The translations under genes and the position numbers were made by a program. Under the pieces are notes generated by a model. The model was given only the letters and a program-made list of their open reading frames with translations, made no database searches and had not been told where the DNA came from. 64,000 bases of DNA from Xanthomonas euvesicatoria pv. euvesicatoria (lineage in GTDB: Bacteria; Pseudomonadota; Gammaproteobacteria; Xanthomonadales; Xanthomonadaceae): contig NZ_JAJIUJ010000072.1 in the NCBI RefSeq assembly GCF_020880415.1, positions 1-64,000 of the forward strand, given 5' to 3'. The number at the start of each line of letters is the position of its first letter. The first letter of the stretch is position 1. Below are positions 27,682 through 37,543 of this stretch, in pieces.

Positions 27682-28230
27682 ATGTCCAAGAAAAAAAACG
27701 CCAATAAGCCCGTCGTCGTCAGTGATGCCCTGCCGGTCGCTGCTGCGTCGGCACCGCATATCGATATCGGGATCAAGGACAGCGATCGCAAGCAGATCTC
27801 CGACGGTCTGGCCCGCTACATGGCTGACGCCTTCACCTTGTATCTGAAGACCCACAACTTCCACTGGAACGTCACCGGGTCGATGTTCAACTCGCTGCAC
27901 ACCATGTTCGAAACCCAGTACACCGAGCAGTGGGCGGCGCTGGACGAGGTGGCCGAGCGCATCCGCGCCCTGGGCTACAACGCGCCGGGCTCGTACCGCG
28001 AATTCGTCGCGTTGACCTCGATCCCGGAAGAGCCGGGCCTGAGTGACAGCGCCGACTGGCGTGAAATGGTGCGTCAGCTGGTCAGCGGCAACGAAGCCGT
28101 CTGCCGCACCGCACGCAAGGTGCTGGGCACCGCCGACGACGCCGGCGACGACCCGACCGTAGACCTGCTGACCCAGCGTCTGCAGACCCACGAAAAGTAC
28201 GCCTGGATGCTGCGCTCGCTGCTGCAGTAA
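27682..28230 (+). CDS. dps: Dps-family DNA-starvation/ferritin-like protein
   Basis: A 182-residue member of the Dps dodecamer family, which oxidises Fe(II) with peroxide, stores iron and protects DNA. The ferroxidase-helix segment KTHNFHWNVTG (56-66) has the conserved histidines and is followed by LHTMFETQYTEQWAALDEVAERIR. The first 25 residues form a lysine-rich, disordered-looking tail (MSKKKNANKP) that could bind DNA. The gap to divergent hrpA is about 100 bp and must hold both promoters; I could not confirm an OxyR site. Confidence 0.93.
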   Translation: MSKKKNANKPVVVSDALPVAAASAPHIDIGIKDSDRKQISDGLARYMADAFTLYLKTHNFHWNVTGSMFNSLHTMFETQYTEQWAALDEVAERIRALGYNAPGSYREFVALTSIPEEPGLSDSADWREMVRQLVSGNEAVCRTARKVLGTADDAGDDPTVDLLTQRLQTHEKYAWMLRSLLQ

Positions 28231-28611
28231 ACCTGCCGGCTTCGCACCTTCGGGTTGGCCAAGGTTTCGCAGCCGCGAAACCTTGGGCCTCTGCGCAACT
28301 GCCTGCCACACTCAGTGCCTCCAGCGTCGCCTGACCCGGGGGGCGGCCATGTCCGCTTCGCGGATATCGCTGGCACCGTATGTCTTGCAAACGCCGAACC
28401 CCGCTACGCATCTGCATCTGCGCCTTCGGCACGGGCCGGCGCGCAGGGCGGGGTTGAGGCGAGGCCGCGCGGCGCGCAACTCAGTCTGCCTGAGACTCAA
28501 GCACCGCGGCTCAGGGCACCAACCGCATCACGGCAATCCCTGATGCCTCTTCGTGTCGTCCAAGCCTGCATCCGCCCGGCCAGGGCTTGACCCGCACGGT
28601 ATCCTAGGTCG
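28231..28611. other. 381-bp gap between dps and recQ
   Basis: A perfect 12-bp hairpin with a 4-nt loop (28259-28286) lies just after dps and is listed as its terminator. The rest has no convincing open frame with a ribosome site and no promoter I can defend. Confidence 0.5.
28259..28286 (+). terminator. dps terminator-like hairpin
   Basis: CCAAGGTTTCGC and GCGAAACCTTGG pair perfectly around AGCC, 28 bases after the dps stop. No U-tract follows, so efficiency as an intrinsic terminator is uncertain; it may instead protect the dps mRNA 3' end. Confidence 0.6.
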
Positions 28612-30408
28612 ATGTCTTCCCCCGCTCACGAACTGCTCAGCCGCGTCTTCGGCTACGACGACTTCCGCGGCCCGCAGCAGGCCATTGTCGAACACGTCGC
28701 TGCCGGCAACGATGCCCTGGTCCTGATGCCCACCGGTGGCGGCAAGTCGCTGTGCTACCAGGTGCCGGCGCTGCTACGCGACGGCATCGGCATCGTGGTC
28801 TCGCCGCTGATCGCGCTGATGCAGGATCAGGTCGAGGCCCTGCGCCAGCTCGGCGTACGCGCCGAGTTCCTCAATTCCACCCTGGATGCAGAAAACGCCC
28901 AGCGCGTGGAACGCGCCCTGTTGTCCGGCGACCTGGATCTGCTCTACGTTGCGCCCGAGCGCTTGCTGACCCAGCGCTTCCTCTCGTTGCTGGAACGTAG
29001 CCGCATTGCGCTGTTCGCCATCGACGAAGCCCATTGCGTCTCGCAATGGGGCCACGATTTCCGCCCGGAATACCGCCAGCTCACCGTGCTGCACGAGCGC
29101 TGGCCGCATATTCCGCGCATGGCGCTGACGGCCACCGCCGACCCGCCGACCCAGCGCGAAATCGCAGAGCGCCTGGATCTGGTGGACGCGCGCCACTTCG
29201 TCAGTTCCTTCGACCGCCCCAATATCCGCTATACGGTGGTGCAGAAGGACAGCGCGCGCAAACAGCTGCAGGAATTCCTGGGCCGTCATCGTGGCTCGGC
29301 CGGCATCGTGTATGCGATGTCGCGGCGCAAGGTGGAAGAAACCGCGCAGCAACTGTGCGCGCAAGGCTTCAATGCACTGCCCTATCACGCTGGCCTGCCG
29401 GCAGAGGTGCGTGCAGAAAACCAGCGCCGCTTCCTGCGCGAGGACGGCATCATCATGGCCGCCACGATCGCTTTCGGCATGGGCATCGACAAGCCGGACG
29501 TGCGCTTTGTGGCGCACGTGGATCTGCCCAAATCGCTGGAGGGCTACTACCAGGAAACCGGACGCGCCGGCCGCGACGGCGACCCCGCCGAAGCCTGGCT
29601 GTGTTACGGCCTGGGCGATGTGGTGCTGCTCAAGCAGATGATCGAGCAAGGCGAAGCCGCCGAAGAGCGCAAGCGTCTGGAGCGCGCCAAGCTCGACCAC
29701 CTGCTGGGCTATTGCGAATCCATGCAATGCCGCCGCCAGGTGCTGCTGGCCGGCTTCGGCGAGACCTATGCCAAACCCTGCGGCAATTGCGACAACTGCC
29801 TGACCCCGGCCGCCGCCTGGGACGCCAGGGTAGCCTCGCAGAAGGCGCTCAGTTGCGTGTATCGCAGCGGGCAGCGCTTTGGCGTGGGCCATCTGATCGA
29901 CATCCTGCGCGGTAGCGAAAATGAACGTATCAAACAGCTGGGTCACGACCAGCTGAGCACCTACGGCATCGGCCGCGACCTGGACGAACGCACCTGGCGC
30001 GGCGTATTTCGCCAGCTGGTGGCCGCCAGCCTGCTGGAGGTGGATAGCGAAGGTCATGGCGGCCTACGCCTCACCGATGCCAGCCGCCAGGTGCTCAAGG
30101 GCGAGCGCCAGGTCATGATGCGCCGCGAAAACCCGGCTGCCGGGCGCGAGCGCAGCGCGCAGCGCACCGGCCTGCCGGTGCAGCCGCAGGATCTGGCGTT
30201 GTTCAACGCCTTGCGTGGCCTGCGCGCGGATCTGGCCAAGGAACAGAACGTGCCGGCTTTCGTGATCTTCCACGACAGCACCTTGCGCAACATCGCCGAA
30301 CAACGGCCAACCAGCATCGATGCGCTGTCGCGGGTGGGCGGCATCGGCGGCGGCAAGCTGGCGCGTTATGGCGCGCAATTGATCGAGATCGTGCGCGAAC
30401 AGGGCTGA
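28612..30408 (+). CDS. recQ: ATP-dependent DNA helicase RecQ
   Basis: A 598-residue 3'-5' helicase of the RecF pathway. The Walker A motif PTGGGKS is at 40-46, DEAH at 138-141, and the RecQ aromatic-rich loop [11 protein letters not shown] follows. The zinc-binding cysteines lie in [10 protein letters not shown] and [11 protein letters not shown] winged helix and a C-terminal HRDC domain (about 515-590) complete the normal architecture. No truncation is seen. Confidence 0.96.
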   Translation: MSSPAHELLSRVFGYDDFRGPQQAIVEHVAAGNDALVLMPTGGGKSLCYQVPALLRDGIGIVVSPLIALMQDQVEALRQLGVRAEFLNSTLDAENAQRVERALLSGDLDLLYVAPERLLTQRFLSLLERSRIALFAIDEAHCVSQWGHDFRPEYRQLTVLHERWPHIPRMALTATADPPTQREIAERLDLVDARHFVSSFDRPNIRYTVVQKDSARKQLQEFLGRHRGSAGIVYAMSRRKVEETAQQLCAQGFNALPYHAGLPAEVRAENQRRFLREDGIIMAATIAFGMGIDKPDVRFVAHVDLPKSLEGYYQETGRAGRDGDPAEAWLCYGLGDVVLLKQMIEQGEAAEERKRLERAKLDHLLGYCESMQCRRQVLLAGFGETYAKPCGNCDNCLTPAAAWDARVASQKALSCVYRSGQRFGVGHLIDILRGSENERIKQLGHDQLSTYGIGRDLDERTWRGVFRQLVAASLLEVDSEGHGGLRLTDASRQVLKGERQVMMRRENPAAGRERSAQRTGLPVQPQDLALFNALRGLRADLAKEQNVPAFVIFHDSTLRNIAEQRPTSIDALSRVGGIGGGKLARYGAQLIEIVREQG

Positions 30409-30546
30409 TGCAGCAGCATGTGTCAACACAACACCGCAGACGGCACAAAAATCCGCAGGATCGACAGCGCGCATTCAATCAGCCGTTGCTAGTTTCACAA
30501 AGCGAGCCGGCACGCGCCGCCAGCCCCTCTTCGTAGAGTCCAACCG

Positions 30547-31044
30547 ATGAAACGCAGCCTGCTTGTTCTGGTCACTCTGTTTGCCACCGGCAGCGTCGCC
30601 GCTGGAAGTGCGTTGGCCCAAGCCAGCGACGGCAATCCCGAAACGGCGAGCGCACGTTCGCTGGACCTGAGCATTCCGCAAGCCCCGGTGCAGCTCCGCT
30701 CCGACCCGGAATACAGCAACGACCCGCCGGGCACCTTCTACGGCGACAAGAGCGGCCCCAAGCCGGCGCTAGCCCGGCCAAGTGCCGCTTCCATCGCTGC
30801 CGAGCGCGCCGAGCAATGCCAGGGCAAGCTGCATGGTGCTGTCGAAACCGGCCTGGGCTACTCCAGCCGCGGCGGCAACAGCAACTGGCAGGCGGTGAAT
30901 TTGAATTCCTGCAAGACCTATTATGACGACGACGGTAAGGCGCACCAGATTGGCGTCAGCATCAGCGTCGGACGTGGTGAGGGCTCCATTTTTGGCCCGC
31001 GTTATGCACCCGGCGGCTATGGTCCGGGCCCGTTCGGCTGGTAA
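30547..31044 (+). CDS. Secreted hypothetical protein (165 aa)
   Basis: A signal peptide (MKRSLLVLVTLFATGSVAAGSALAQ) is followed by a polar linker and a C-terminal region with two cysteines (QCQGKLHG, NSCKTYYDDDGK) that could form a disulfide. The end is Gly/Pro/Tyr-rich (YAPGGYGPGPFGW). I do not recognise the family. It precedes a stand-alone receiver gene by 78 bp on the same strand. Confidence 0.75.
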   Translation: MKRSLLVLVTLFATGSVAAGSALAQASDGNPETASARSLDLSIPQAPVQLRSDPEYSNDPPGTFYGDKSGPKPALARPSAASIAAERAEQCQGKLHGAVETGLGYSSRGGNSNWQAVNLNSCKTYYDDDGKAHQIGVSISVGRGEGSIFGPRYAPGGYGPGPFGW

Positions 31045-31122
31045 CCATACGGCGAGGTGTGCGTTGACAGAGGGTTCACTGCCGCATCGCTGAGAATGTG
31101 GCCTGCCTTACGAGACCAGCTC

Positions 31123-31527
31123 ATGCCACAGAACAAGGAACGGCCGGTTGTCTTCGTTGTCGAAGACGGCGACGGAACCCGACAGCTCAGCTGCCTTGTG
31201 CTGGAGAGCTATGGGTTCACCTGCCGTAGCGCCGGCTCGGTCGAAGAAGCTTTGGCCTTGATCGAAAGCGACCCGCGGGTGGACGTGCTGTTTTCCGATA
31301 TCCATTTCCCGGGCGGCCTGACCGGTGTGGATCTGGCGCTCAAGACTGCACATGCGCCGTACAACCTGCCGGTGCTGCTGACTTCGGGCCTGGCGGTCGA
31401 ATACGTGGAAGAGATCCTGCCCGACGGCGTGGCCTTTCTGGAAAAGCCGTACACCCCTGAGCAACTGCTCAGTGCGATCCGCAGCGTGATGGCCAAGCAC
31501 CGCGTGCTGGCCACCCCGGTCGCGTAA
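31123..31527 (+). CDS. Stand-alone response-regulator receiver domain
   Basis: A 134-residue CheY-like protein with no output domain. The acidic pair is VVEDGD (13-16), the phosphoacceptor is Asp59 in LFSDIHFPGGLTG, Thr/Ser sits in LLTSGLA and the conserved Lys in FLEKPYTPEQLL. No kinase gene is adjacent, so its phosphodonor is unknown. The ATG at 31123 gives the family length; an upstream GTG would add 22 residues without domain content. Confidence 0.88.
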   Translation: MPQNKERPVVFVVEDGDGTRQLSCLVLESYGFTCRSAGSVEEALALIESDPRVDVLFSDIHFPGGLTGVDLALKTAHAPYNLPVLLTSGLAVEYVEEILPDGVAFLEKPYTPEQLLSAIRSVMAKHRVLATPVA

Positions 31528-31533
31528 ACACGA

Positions 31534-31555
31534 GCGGCCGCGACTGGACGGCCGC
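31534..31555 (+). terminator. Terminator-like hairpin after receiver gene
   Basis: GCGGCCG and CGGCCGC pair around an 8-base loop, a few bases after the receiver stop. There is no U-run. Confidence 0.4.
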
Positions 31556-31685
31556 CCACAATCCCGGTATTAAATGCCAGCCCTCGCGCGATGCGGCGGC
31601 AACGGGGATCGACCACACCACGGTAGTACCACAGACGCGGCGTAACGCCCGGCTGGCCGTACCGTGTCCTACGCCAGGGGAAAAC

Positions 31686-32456
31686 ATGAGACATCTAGTG
31701 ACCGCAGCCATTGCCATGGTTGCGCTAAGCGGTTGCGCCACGGTCATGAACGACGCGACCCAGCCAATTCGCATCGACACCAAGACGGCCGATGGGCAAC
31801 TGGTTTCCGGCGCCGACTGCGCCATCAGCAACGACAAGGGCCGCGTCACGGTGAAGTCCGGCCAGACCGCACAAGTGCATCGTTCCGCGCGCGATCTGGA
31901 GGTGACCTGTGTGCTGCCCGGCCAACGTGATGCCGCCGGCCGTTCCATCTCGCGCGCCAACATGGGCATTTGGGGCAACATTCTGATCGGCGGGGCGATT
32001 GGCGCCATCGTCGATCACAGCAAGGGCACCGGCTATACCTACCCGAGCTGGATCCAGTTGGTGTTCGGGCAGACGCTGAGCTTCGACCGCCATCGTGAAG
32101 ACCGGGGCCAACCGTTGCAGGGCGAGAACGCGCACGGTGTGGTGGTTGCAGGCAATCCCAGTTCAGGCAACTCCGCGCACGGGTCGGCGGTCACCCTGCC
32201 ATTGACGAGCGAACCGGCAGCCGCCGAGCAGGCAGACGTTGCGGCAGCGTCTGCCAGTGTCGGGGGCAACGCTGGGCCTGCAAGCCCGGCGATGTCGACC
32301 GCGTCGGCGGCAAGTCGCGCCCAGGGCATCAGCAATGGCCTGCAATGCGGCACCGTGCAGGCCACCAGCGCCACGCGCTTCAGCGCGGTCTGCAGCAGCG
32401 GCAATACGGTGCAGATCGATTGTTCCGGCTTCCGCTGCACCTCTACGTTTCAGTGA
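31686..32456 (+). CDS. Putative lipoprotein (256 aa)
   Basis: The leader MRHLVTAAIAMVALSGC has an LSGC lipobox (Cys17). A short beta-rich domain follows (IRIDTKTADGQLVSGADCAISNDKG), then a Gly-rich hydrophobic stretch MGIWGNILIGGAIGAIVDHS near 94-113 and a SYPSW-like segment. This first part resembles small lipoproteins recalled in many proteobacteria with the CATV/GxxxG form. The C-terminal half is Ala/Ser-rich and probably disordered, ending with four cysteines (LQCGTVQ, AVCSSG, DCSGFRC). Function unknown. Confidence 0.8.
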   Translation: MRHLVTAAIAMVALSGCATVMNDATQPIRIDTKTADGQLVSGADCAISNDKGRVTVKSGQTAQVHRSARDLEVTCVLPGQRDAAGRSISRANMGIWGNILIGGAIGAIVDHSKGTGYTYPSWIQLVFGQTLSFDRHREDRGQPLQGENAHGVVVAGNPSSGNSAHGSAVTLPLTSEPAAAEQADVAAASASVGGNAGPASPAMSTASAASRAQGISNGLQCGTVQATSATRFSAVCSSGNTVQIDCSGFRCTSTFQ

Positions 32457-33150
32457 TGCAGTGAGCTGGGCTGTGGGCACAAGCCCACGGTCATGCGCAG
32501 ATCGTCGCGACGGCTGTCGGGTACGCCCCGACAGCGTGTCGGCTCGCTCCCGATTTACGTGATAGATGTCGCATTTAAACTGCAGCTACCGGACGCGAGG
32601 CCTGTTGGGCCGCTCAACTCGCGGGGCGCAGAGCACGCCCCTGCCGGGACACGGATGAAAAGGCGCGACAGAACGGCCGAGCCTTCCCTGCGATCTGCGC
32701 GTGCGTTCGTCCGTGCAGTCGCTTAGCACCAAAGAATTGGCGCCAGGTTCGATGCCTGGAAGACCTGCCCCGTCCTGCGATTGACCGCAGCTCTACCGTC
32801 GTTGCGATTGCGCATCACTTTCATGGCACTCAATCCGCGCGGCATGCCGATGAGCGCATCATTGCGCAAGCGCCTGCTTGGCTACCCGCTCATGCACCGG
32901 GCCATCCTTTCCCGAATCACGCTGCACAGGCACGCTCCCACACGTGCCAGGTGGCTGATTGATTGCTGCATGGATCGATGCAAGGCAACGCCAGCTTCCG
33001 CGCCACTTACGTCGATGCGCTGATCATCGATGCGGCAGAAATATGTGCCTGCTTCTGCGGCAAGCCATGCATTTCACGCGATCAAGCAGGCCGCTCGCTA
33101 GGCTAACGTCATCGCAGCGCTGTGCTGCGCAAGACTGTCAGGAGTTCCGC
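32457..33150. other. 694-bp gap
   Basis: A hairpin (32471-32490) follows the lipoprotein gene. Several open frames run through the rest but none has a ribosome site, codon bias or recognisable motif. A degraded gene is possible. The last 20 bases hold the AGGAG ribosome site of the next small gene. Confidence 0.5.
32471..32490 (+). terminator. Terminator-like hairpin after lipoprotein gene
   Basis: CTGTGGGC-ACAA-GCCCACGG forms an 8-bp stem with one G-U pair, 14 bases after the stop. No U-run follows. Confidence 0.45.
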
Positions 33151-33261
33151 ATGGGCGACAATTCGTTTTTATCTCCGGCCTTCATCATCCTGGTCATCGG
33201 TGTAATTGCCGTTGTGCTGTTTCTGGTCACGCGTGCCAAGAAAAAGCGCAACAAGAAATAA
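33151..33261 (+). CDS. 36-residue single-span membrane peptide
   Basis: The peptide begins MGDNSFLSPAFIILVIGVIA, has one hydrophobic helix from about residue 9 to 27 and a strongly basic tail RAKKKRNKK, so it should insert with the tail in the cytoplasm. A good AGGAG ribosome site lies seven bases upstream of the ATG. The base composition of the coding part (TTTTTA codons, AAG/AAA runs) differs from the neighbouring noncoding DNA, which supports a real gene. Function unknown; no neighbour explains it. Confidence 0.65.
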   Translation: MGDNSFLSPAFIILVIGVIAVVLFLVTRAKKKRNKK

Positions 33262-33351
33262 TCGCTGCATGCGCTGCTGGCCGTGACTGAGCACGCTTGC
33301 ACACAGCGCGACGTGATTCCAGCGGCTGCAGCCGCATACTCCGTGCTGCAG

Positions 33352-34062
33352 TCAGAACCGCTCACCTGCCGGCAGGTAGCGCCATTCACCGATCGCCAGC
33401 TTGCCCAGCGACACCCGGCCCACGCGCAGGCGGCGAATGCTCACGACCTCCGGGCCCACTTCGCCGCACATGTAGCGCAATTGGCCCGGCTGCACGTGCT
33501 TGATCGCAAACCGCAGGCGGTCTTCGTTTTGCCAGCTCACCTTGCAAGGCGACAGACTGCGGTGCTGATAGACCAAGCCATGCGCCAGCCGCGCCATGCC
33601 GTAAGGGCGCAATTCACCCCGCACTTCGACCAGAAATTCCTGCTCGATCGCGCTGGCGTCAGCGCTCAACCGGCGCAGCACGCGGCCATCCTGGCTCAGG
33701 ATCAGCAGGCCGCTTGCGGCGTCTTCCAGCGGCAGCGGTGCGTGCAAGCGTAGGAAGTGCCGTTTCAGCACACGTACGTCCGCCTGATCCAGTGCGCTGC
33801 GCGTTGCCGGCGTGGCCAGCGCCAGCGCGGCATCGACGCAGATGCCTGCCGGCTTGTGCAGCAACAAGGTGGCGGGCTCGGCAGGCGCCAGTACCGCATT
33901 TTCGGCCAGGGTAACCTGCGCCGCGGTAGCCAGCGTCTGCGGTTCTTCGACCACCACGCCGTCCACGCTGACCCACCCACCCTCGATGTACTGCTGGGCC
34001 TCGCCACGCGAGCAGCCGAACGCGGCAGCTATACATTTATCGAGACGGATCGGATCAGACAT
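33352..34062 (-). CDS. RsuA/RluF-family rRNA pseudouridine synthase
   Basis: A 236-residue enzyme with an N-terminal S4 RNA-binding domain (RLDKCIAAAFGCSRGEAQQYI, 6-26) and a catalytic domain. The catalytic Asp is in LEDAASGLLIL (Asp114), which departs from the usual GRLDxxTxGLL form because Gly-Arg and the Thr are missing. LLHKPAG and the late VRRLRVGRVSLGKLAIGEWR segment fit the RsuA/RluB/E/F branch. RluF is the likeliest relative but the exact target cannot be read. Confidence 0.85.
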   Translation of the reverse strand: MSDPIRLDKCIAAAFGCSRGEAQQYIEGGWVSVDGVVVEEPQTLATAAQVTLAENAVLAPAEPATLLLHKPAGICVDAALALATPATRSALDQADVRVLKRHFLRLHAPLPLEDAASGLLILSQDGRVLRRLSADASAIEQEFLVEVRGELRPYGMARLAHGLVYQHRSLSPCKVSWQNEDRLRFAIKHVQPGQLRYMCGEVGPEVVSIRRLRVGRVSLGKLAIGEWRYLPAGERF

Positions 34063-34294
34063 CGGGCGAGCTCAGCATCAGGGGACGGCAGTGTACGTGC
34101 TGGCTGCTCGCCCGCGTGAGTCGTTGCACGGCAGCGATGGAGCGTTGCCCAATGCATTGGACGGTGCGCCTGCGCAAGTTGCGCATTGCCCGCCACCAAC
34201 GCAACGGCAAACGCAGTGTGCACGCAGGCACCGGCAAACGCTTCTGCACCGCACGACAACGTGGGAAACTCGAAGCTCACACAGGAGATCGCAG

Positions 34295-34501
34295 ATGTTT
34301 ATCCAGTTCGGCACCGCCCGGGTCCGCCTCAACCATATCTCTGTCATCAGCGACCCATTCAATGCTGGCGAAAGCTTCGGGTCGTATTGCCACTCGGTTC
34401 GGGTCGGGCTGATCTCCGGCGAAGAAGTCTTTGCGCGCTTCAACAGCGAGAGTGGCGCCAAGCAACTGCACGCAGACGTGGTCGCTGCGCTGGAAGCCTG
34501 A
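34295..34501 (+). CDS. Small conserved-looking protein (68 aa), unknown
   Basis: The product begins MFIQFGTARVRLNHISVISD and continues as an alternating beta-strand-like sequence, ending in ADVVAALEA. An ACAGGAG ribosome site sits seven bases before the ATG. There is no signal peptide or membrane segment. The sequence VRVGLISGEEVFARFNSESGAK looks like a compact beta domain similar in feel to phage-derived or SH3-like folds, but I recognise no family. Confidence 0.6.
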   Translation: MFIQFGTARVRLNHISVISDPFNAGESFGSYCHSVRVGLISGEEVFARFNSESGAKQLHADVVAALEA

Positions 34502-35015
34502 GCAAAGAGTGATCGCCATCGCGTCGCGCCGCTGCGCACGCGATGGCTCACGCTGCAGCACGCGGTGCTTACTGGCATGCATGCTGCGGCGCGGCAATCC
34601 GCTCGGCGTACGGCGTGGCACACCTCCAATGAGGTGGCTCGCACGACCTATCCGCTCACGGGCTCGCGGCAGATCGTTGCCCAGCGTTCGATGCAGCACT
34701 GGCCCTGCATGCAATCCGGTGGCCGGTCATACGCGTCTGTTAGTCAGCGCACATGTCGGCAAGACGTCGGAAAATCGCTGCATTCCTGGCACGCTTCGAT
34801 CCGGCCAGACACATCTGAATTCGCGCCCTGGGGCGCCCGTGTCAGGACGCGGGAAACTGCTGTCAGGAAACTTCCGATCTGTAATGAATCAGCGGTAAGT
34901 ATTTTCGATCGACGGTCTTTAGCTCCCTCAAATCCGGCCGCTAGCTGGGCAAGACGCTTGAGTCGATGCACCCCGCATCCACCGAGCTGCTCAGCTGTAC
35001 TACCTGGAAGCGGTC
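34502..35015. other. 514-bp gap upstream of the chemoreceptor gene
   Basis: No gene recognised. Two direct copies of TGTCAGGA start 21 bp apart (34840-34847 and 34861-34868), about 150 bp before the chemoreceptor start. A flagellar sigma-28 promoter was looked for; only a poor match was found. Confidence 0.4.
34840..34868 (+). promoter_or_regulatory. Direct repeat TGTCAGGA, 21-bp period
   Basis: Two identical octamers are spaced by two helical turns upstream of the chemoreceptor gene and both are followed, at similar distance, by GGAAACT. This is the geometry of a dimeric activator site. The regulator is unknown. Confidence 0.3.
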
Positions 35016-37184
35016 ATGAATGACTTTCTGCAACGCCTCAATGTCGGCCGTCGCCTCGGAATGGCCTTCGGCATCTTAATTCTGCTGTCGGGCCTGCTGG
35101 TGGCGACCGGCCTGATCACCATGTCCAATGCGCGTTATGAGCTGGACACCATCGTCAACAACAACATGGAAAGGATCCGGCTGTCCTCCGAAATGCTCGA
35201 CGCCAACACCAACGTGGCGATCGGCTTGCGCGACGTGGTGATGGTGTCCGGCGATGCGGCCAACCGGCGCGCGCTGCACATCATCGAAAAGAGTCGTGCG
35301 CGCTACAAGCAAGCCCACGATGCCTTGGCTGCGATGCCAAGCAGCGAACTCGAGAAAAACGCGCTCGCACTGGTGCAGGAAAAGCGCGACGTCTCGGTCA
35401 AGTTCAACAACCAGATTCTCGACTACGGCATGCGCGACCAGAATCAGCAAGCGCAGGCCTTGTTGCAAGGCGCTGCCGCTGCGGCGATGGACGAGCAACA
35501 AGCCGCAATTGCTGCAAATGCGGCCTTGGAGCGCCGCCTCAGCAAAGACGCATACGCGGCAGCGGTTGCATCAATGCACAACGGCAAGATCATCCTGGCC
35601 AGCGGCGGTATCGCTGCGCTGGTGATCAGTGCGCTGCTCGCATGGTTGATCACGCGCAGCCTCACCACGCCGTTGAGCCAGGCCACGCGCACTGCCGAAG
35701 CCATCGCCGCAGGCAATCTGCGCAACGATGTGCACACCACCGCAACGGATGAAACCGGTCGCCTGTTGCAGGCCATGGACAAGATGCAACTGCAGCTGCG
35801 CAACCTCATCGCGGCGCAGACCGACATGGCCAAGCATCACGACAACGGCCAGATCAGCTTCCGCATCGACGCAACCGTGTTCCCGGGCGACTACGGCCGC
35901 ATGGCCAACGACACCAACGCGTTGGTGGCCTCGCACGTGGCCGTGCAAAACGATCTGGCGCGCATCATGGGGCGCTATGCCATCGGCGAACTCTCCGAAG
36001 ACATGCAGCCCCTGCCGGGCGAAAAAGCCGCCTTCAGCAACACCATGTCGCAGGTCAAGCTCAACCTGTCGGCGATGAATCACCAAATCAGGCACCTTGC
36101 ACAGGCGGCTGCCAATGGCGACTTCAGCGCCCGTGGCGATGTCGAACGCTTCCAGTTCGATTTCCGCATCATGGTGGAGAGCCTGAACCAATTGATGTCC
36201 ACCGCGGACGGAAATCTGCAATCGCTGTCGGCACTGCTGCAGTCGATCGCAGCGGGCGACCTCACCGCACGCATGAGCGGCGACTTCCGCGGCGTGTTCG
36301 CACAGATGCGCGATGACGCCAACGCAACGGCGAGCCAGCTGGCGCAGATCGTCGGCAACATCCAGCAATCGGCCGTGTCGATCAACGCGGCGGCCAGCGA
36401 GATCGCCGCGGGCAATCAGGATCTGTCGCAGCGGACCGAGCAGCAGGCGGCCAACCTGGAAGAGACCGCCGCTTCGATGGAAGAGCTGACCTCTACCGTC
36501 AAGCAGAATGCCGAGAGTGCGCGCCAGGCCAATCAACTGGCGATCGGCGCCGCGCGCGTGGCCTCGGAGGGGGGCAATGTGGTCGGCAAGGTCGTAGACA
36601 CGATGAGTGGTATCGAAGCCTCGTCCAAGAAGATCGCCGACATCATCTCCGTCATCGACGGCATTGCCTTCCAGACCAACATCCTGACGCTGAACGCCGC
36701 AGTGGAAGCTGCCAGGGCAGGCGAGCAGGGCCGTGGTTTTGCGGTTGTCGCCTCGGAAGTGCGCACGCTGGCGCAACGCTCCTCCGGCGCAGCCAAGGAA
36801 ATCAAGGACCTGATCGACGATTCCGTCCAACGCGTGGCCGAAGGCTCGGCACTGGTGCACAGCGCCGGCAAGACCATGGGCGAGGTTGTGGCCAGCGTCC
36901 AGCGCGTCACCGACATCATGGGCGAAATTTCGGCGGCCTCGCAGGAGCAATCTGCCGGCATCGAACAGGTCAATCACACCATCACGCACATGGACGAAAC
37001 CACCCAACAGAACGCCGCGCTGGTGGAAGAAGCCACTGCCGCGGCGCGCTCCATGGAAGAACAAGCCGTGCACCTCACCGACGCGGTCGCCATCTTCAAG
37101 ATCGATGCACGGCACGCACGCCGCGCAGACACCCGCGCTACCGCACCGGTCACGCATCTGTTGGACAAGGTACGCCACGCCTGA
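35016..37184 (+). CDS. Methyl-accepting chemotaxis protein
   Basis: A 722-residue transducer. TM1 spans about 13-36 and TM2 about 193-213; the periplasmic part between is a four-helix-bundle sensor. HAMP follows TM2 ([23 protein letters not shown]), and a further HAMP-like stretch recurs near 395-430 ([17 protein letters not shown]). The signalling hairpin is intact: [25 protein letters not shown] near 545-570. Methylation helices flank it. There is no C-terminal NWETF pentapeptide for CheR docking. No other chemotaxis gene is adjacent, so it is an orphan receptor; the ligand is unknown. Confidence 0.93.
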   Translation: MNDFLQRLNVGRRLGMAFGILILLSGLLVATGLITMSNARYELDTIVNNNMERIRLSSEMLDANTNVAIGLRDVVMVSGDAANRRALHIIEKSRARYKQAHDALAAMPSSELEKNALALVQEKRDVSVKFNNQILDYGMRDQNQQAQALLQGAAAAAMDEQQAAIAANAALERRLSKDAYAAAVASMHNGKIILASGGIAALVISALLAWLITRSLTTPLSQATRTAEAIAAGNLRNDVHTTATDETGRLLQAMDKMQLQLRNLIAAQTDMAKHHDNGQISFRIDATVFPGDYGRMANDTNALVASHVAVQNDLARIMGRYAIGELSEDMQPLPGEKAAFSNTMSQVKLNLSAMNHQIRHLAQAAANGDFSARGDVERFQFDFRIMVESLNQLMSTADGNLQSLSALLQSIAAGDLTARMSGDFRGVFAQMRDDANATASQLAQIVGNIQQSAVSINAAASEIAAGNQDLSQRTEQQAANLEETAASMEELTSTVKQNAESARQANQLAIGAARVASEGGNVVGKVVDTMSGIEASSKKIADIISVIDGIAFQTNILTLNAAVEAARAGEQGRGFAVVASEVRTLAQRSSGAAKEIKDLIDDSVQRVAEGSALVHSAGKTMGEVVASVQRVTDIMGEISAASQEQSAGIEQVNHTITHMDETTQQNAALVEEATAAARSMEEQAVHLTDAVAIFKIDARHARRADTRATAPVTHLLDKVRHA

Positions 37185-37543
37185 GTGGCATGGCCCGCTG
37201 GCTGCCCTGCAGAGGCGCAGCTGGCCTGAGCGCACCGAAGCGGTTGCCGGCGGCAATCGCAACACGCCACTGACCTCGTCCCAAGCGCGCCCTGAGAGGC
37301 GCGCCTGGATGTTGCAACGGCGCCGTCCACATCCCAGGGACACCATCCACGGCAATGCCGCCTGTTCGCTGCCGATGAAACGGCCCAAACACAGCGAAAT
37401 GGCGCGCAATCGCAGCATCAGCGGCGATCCGGTGGCCCTGGCCTGGCGGTGTACGGCAACAGATCACGATGGATCGGGATACCCAGCTCCGATGTGTCGC
37501 AAGTCATGCGCAATGACTGCATCACACCGTCCAGCCAGAGCGA
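37185..37543. other. 359-bp convergent gap
   Basis: Lies between the convergent chemoreceptor and lysE-family genes. A short TTGCC-GGC-GGCAA hairpin (37244-37256) may end the chemoreceptor transcript. I see nothing else. Confidence 0.4.

Noticed and set aside
34950-34990. Sigma-28 (FliA) promoter for the chemoreceptor
   Set aside because: CTCAAA-N15-GGCAAGAC matches fewer than half of the consensus positions.
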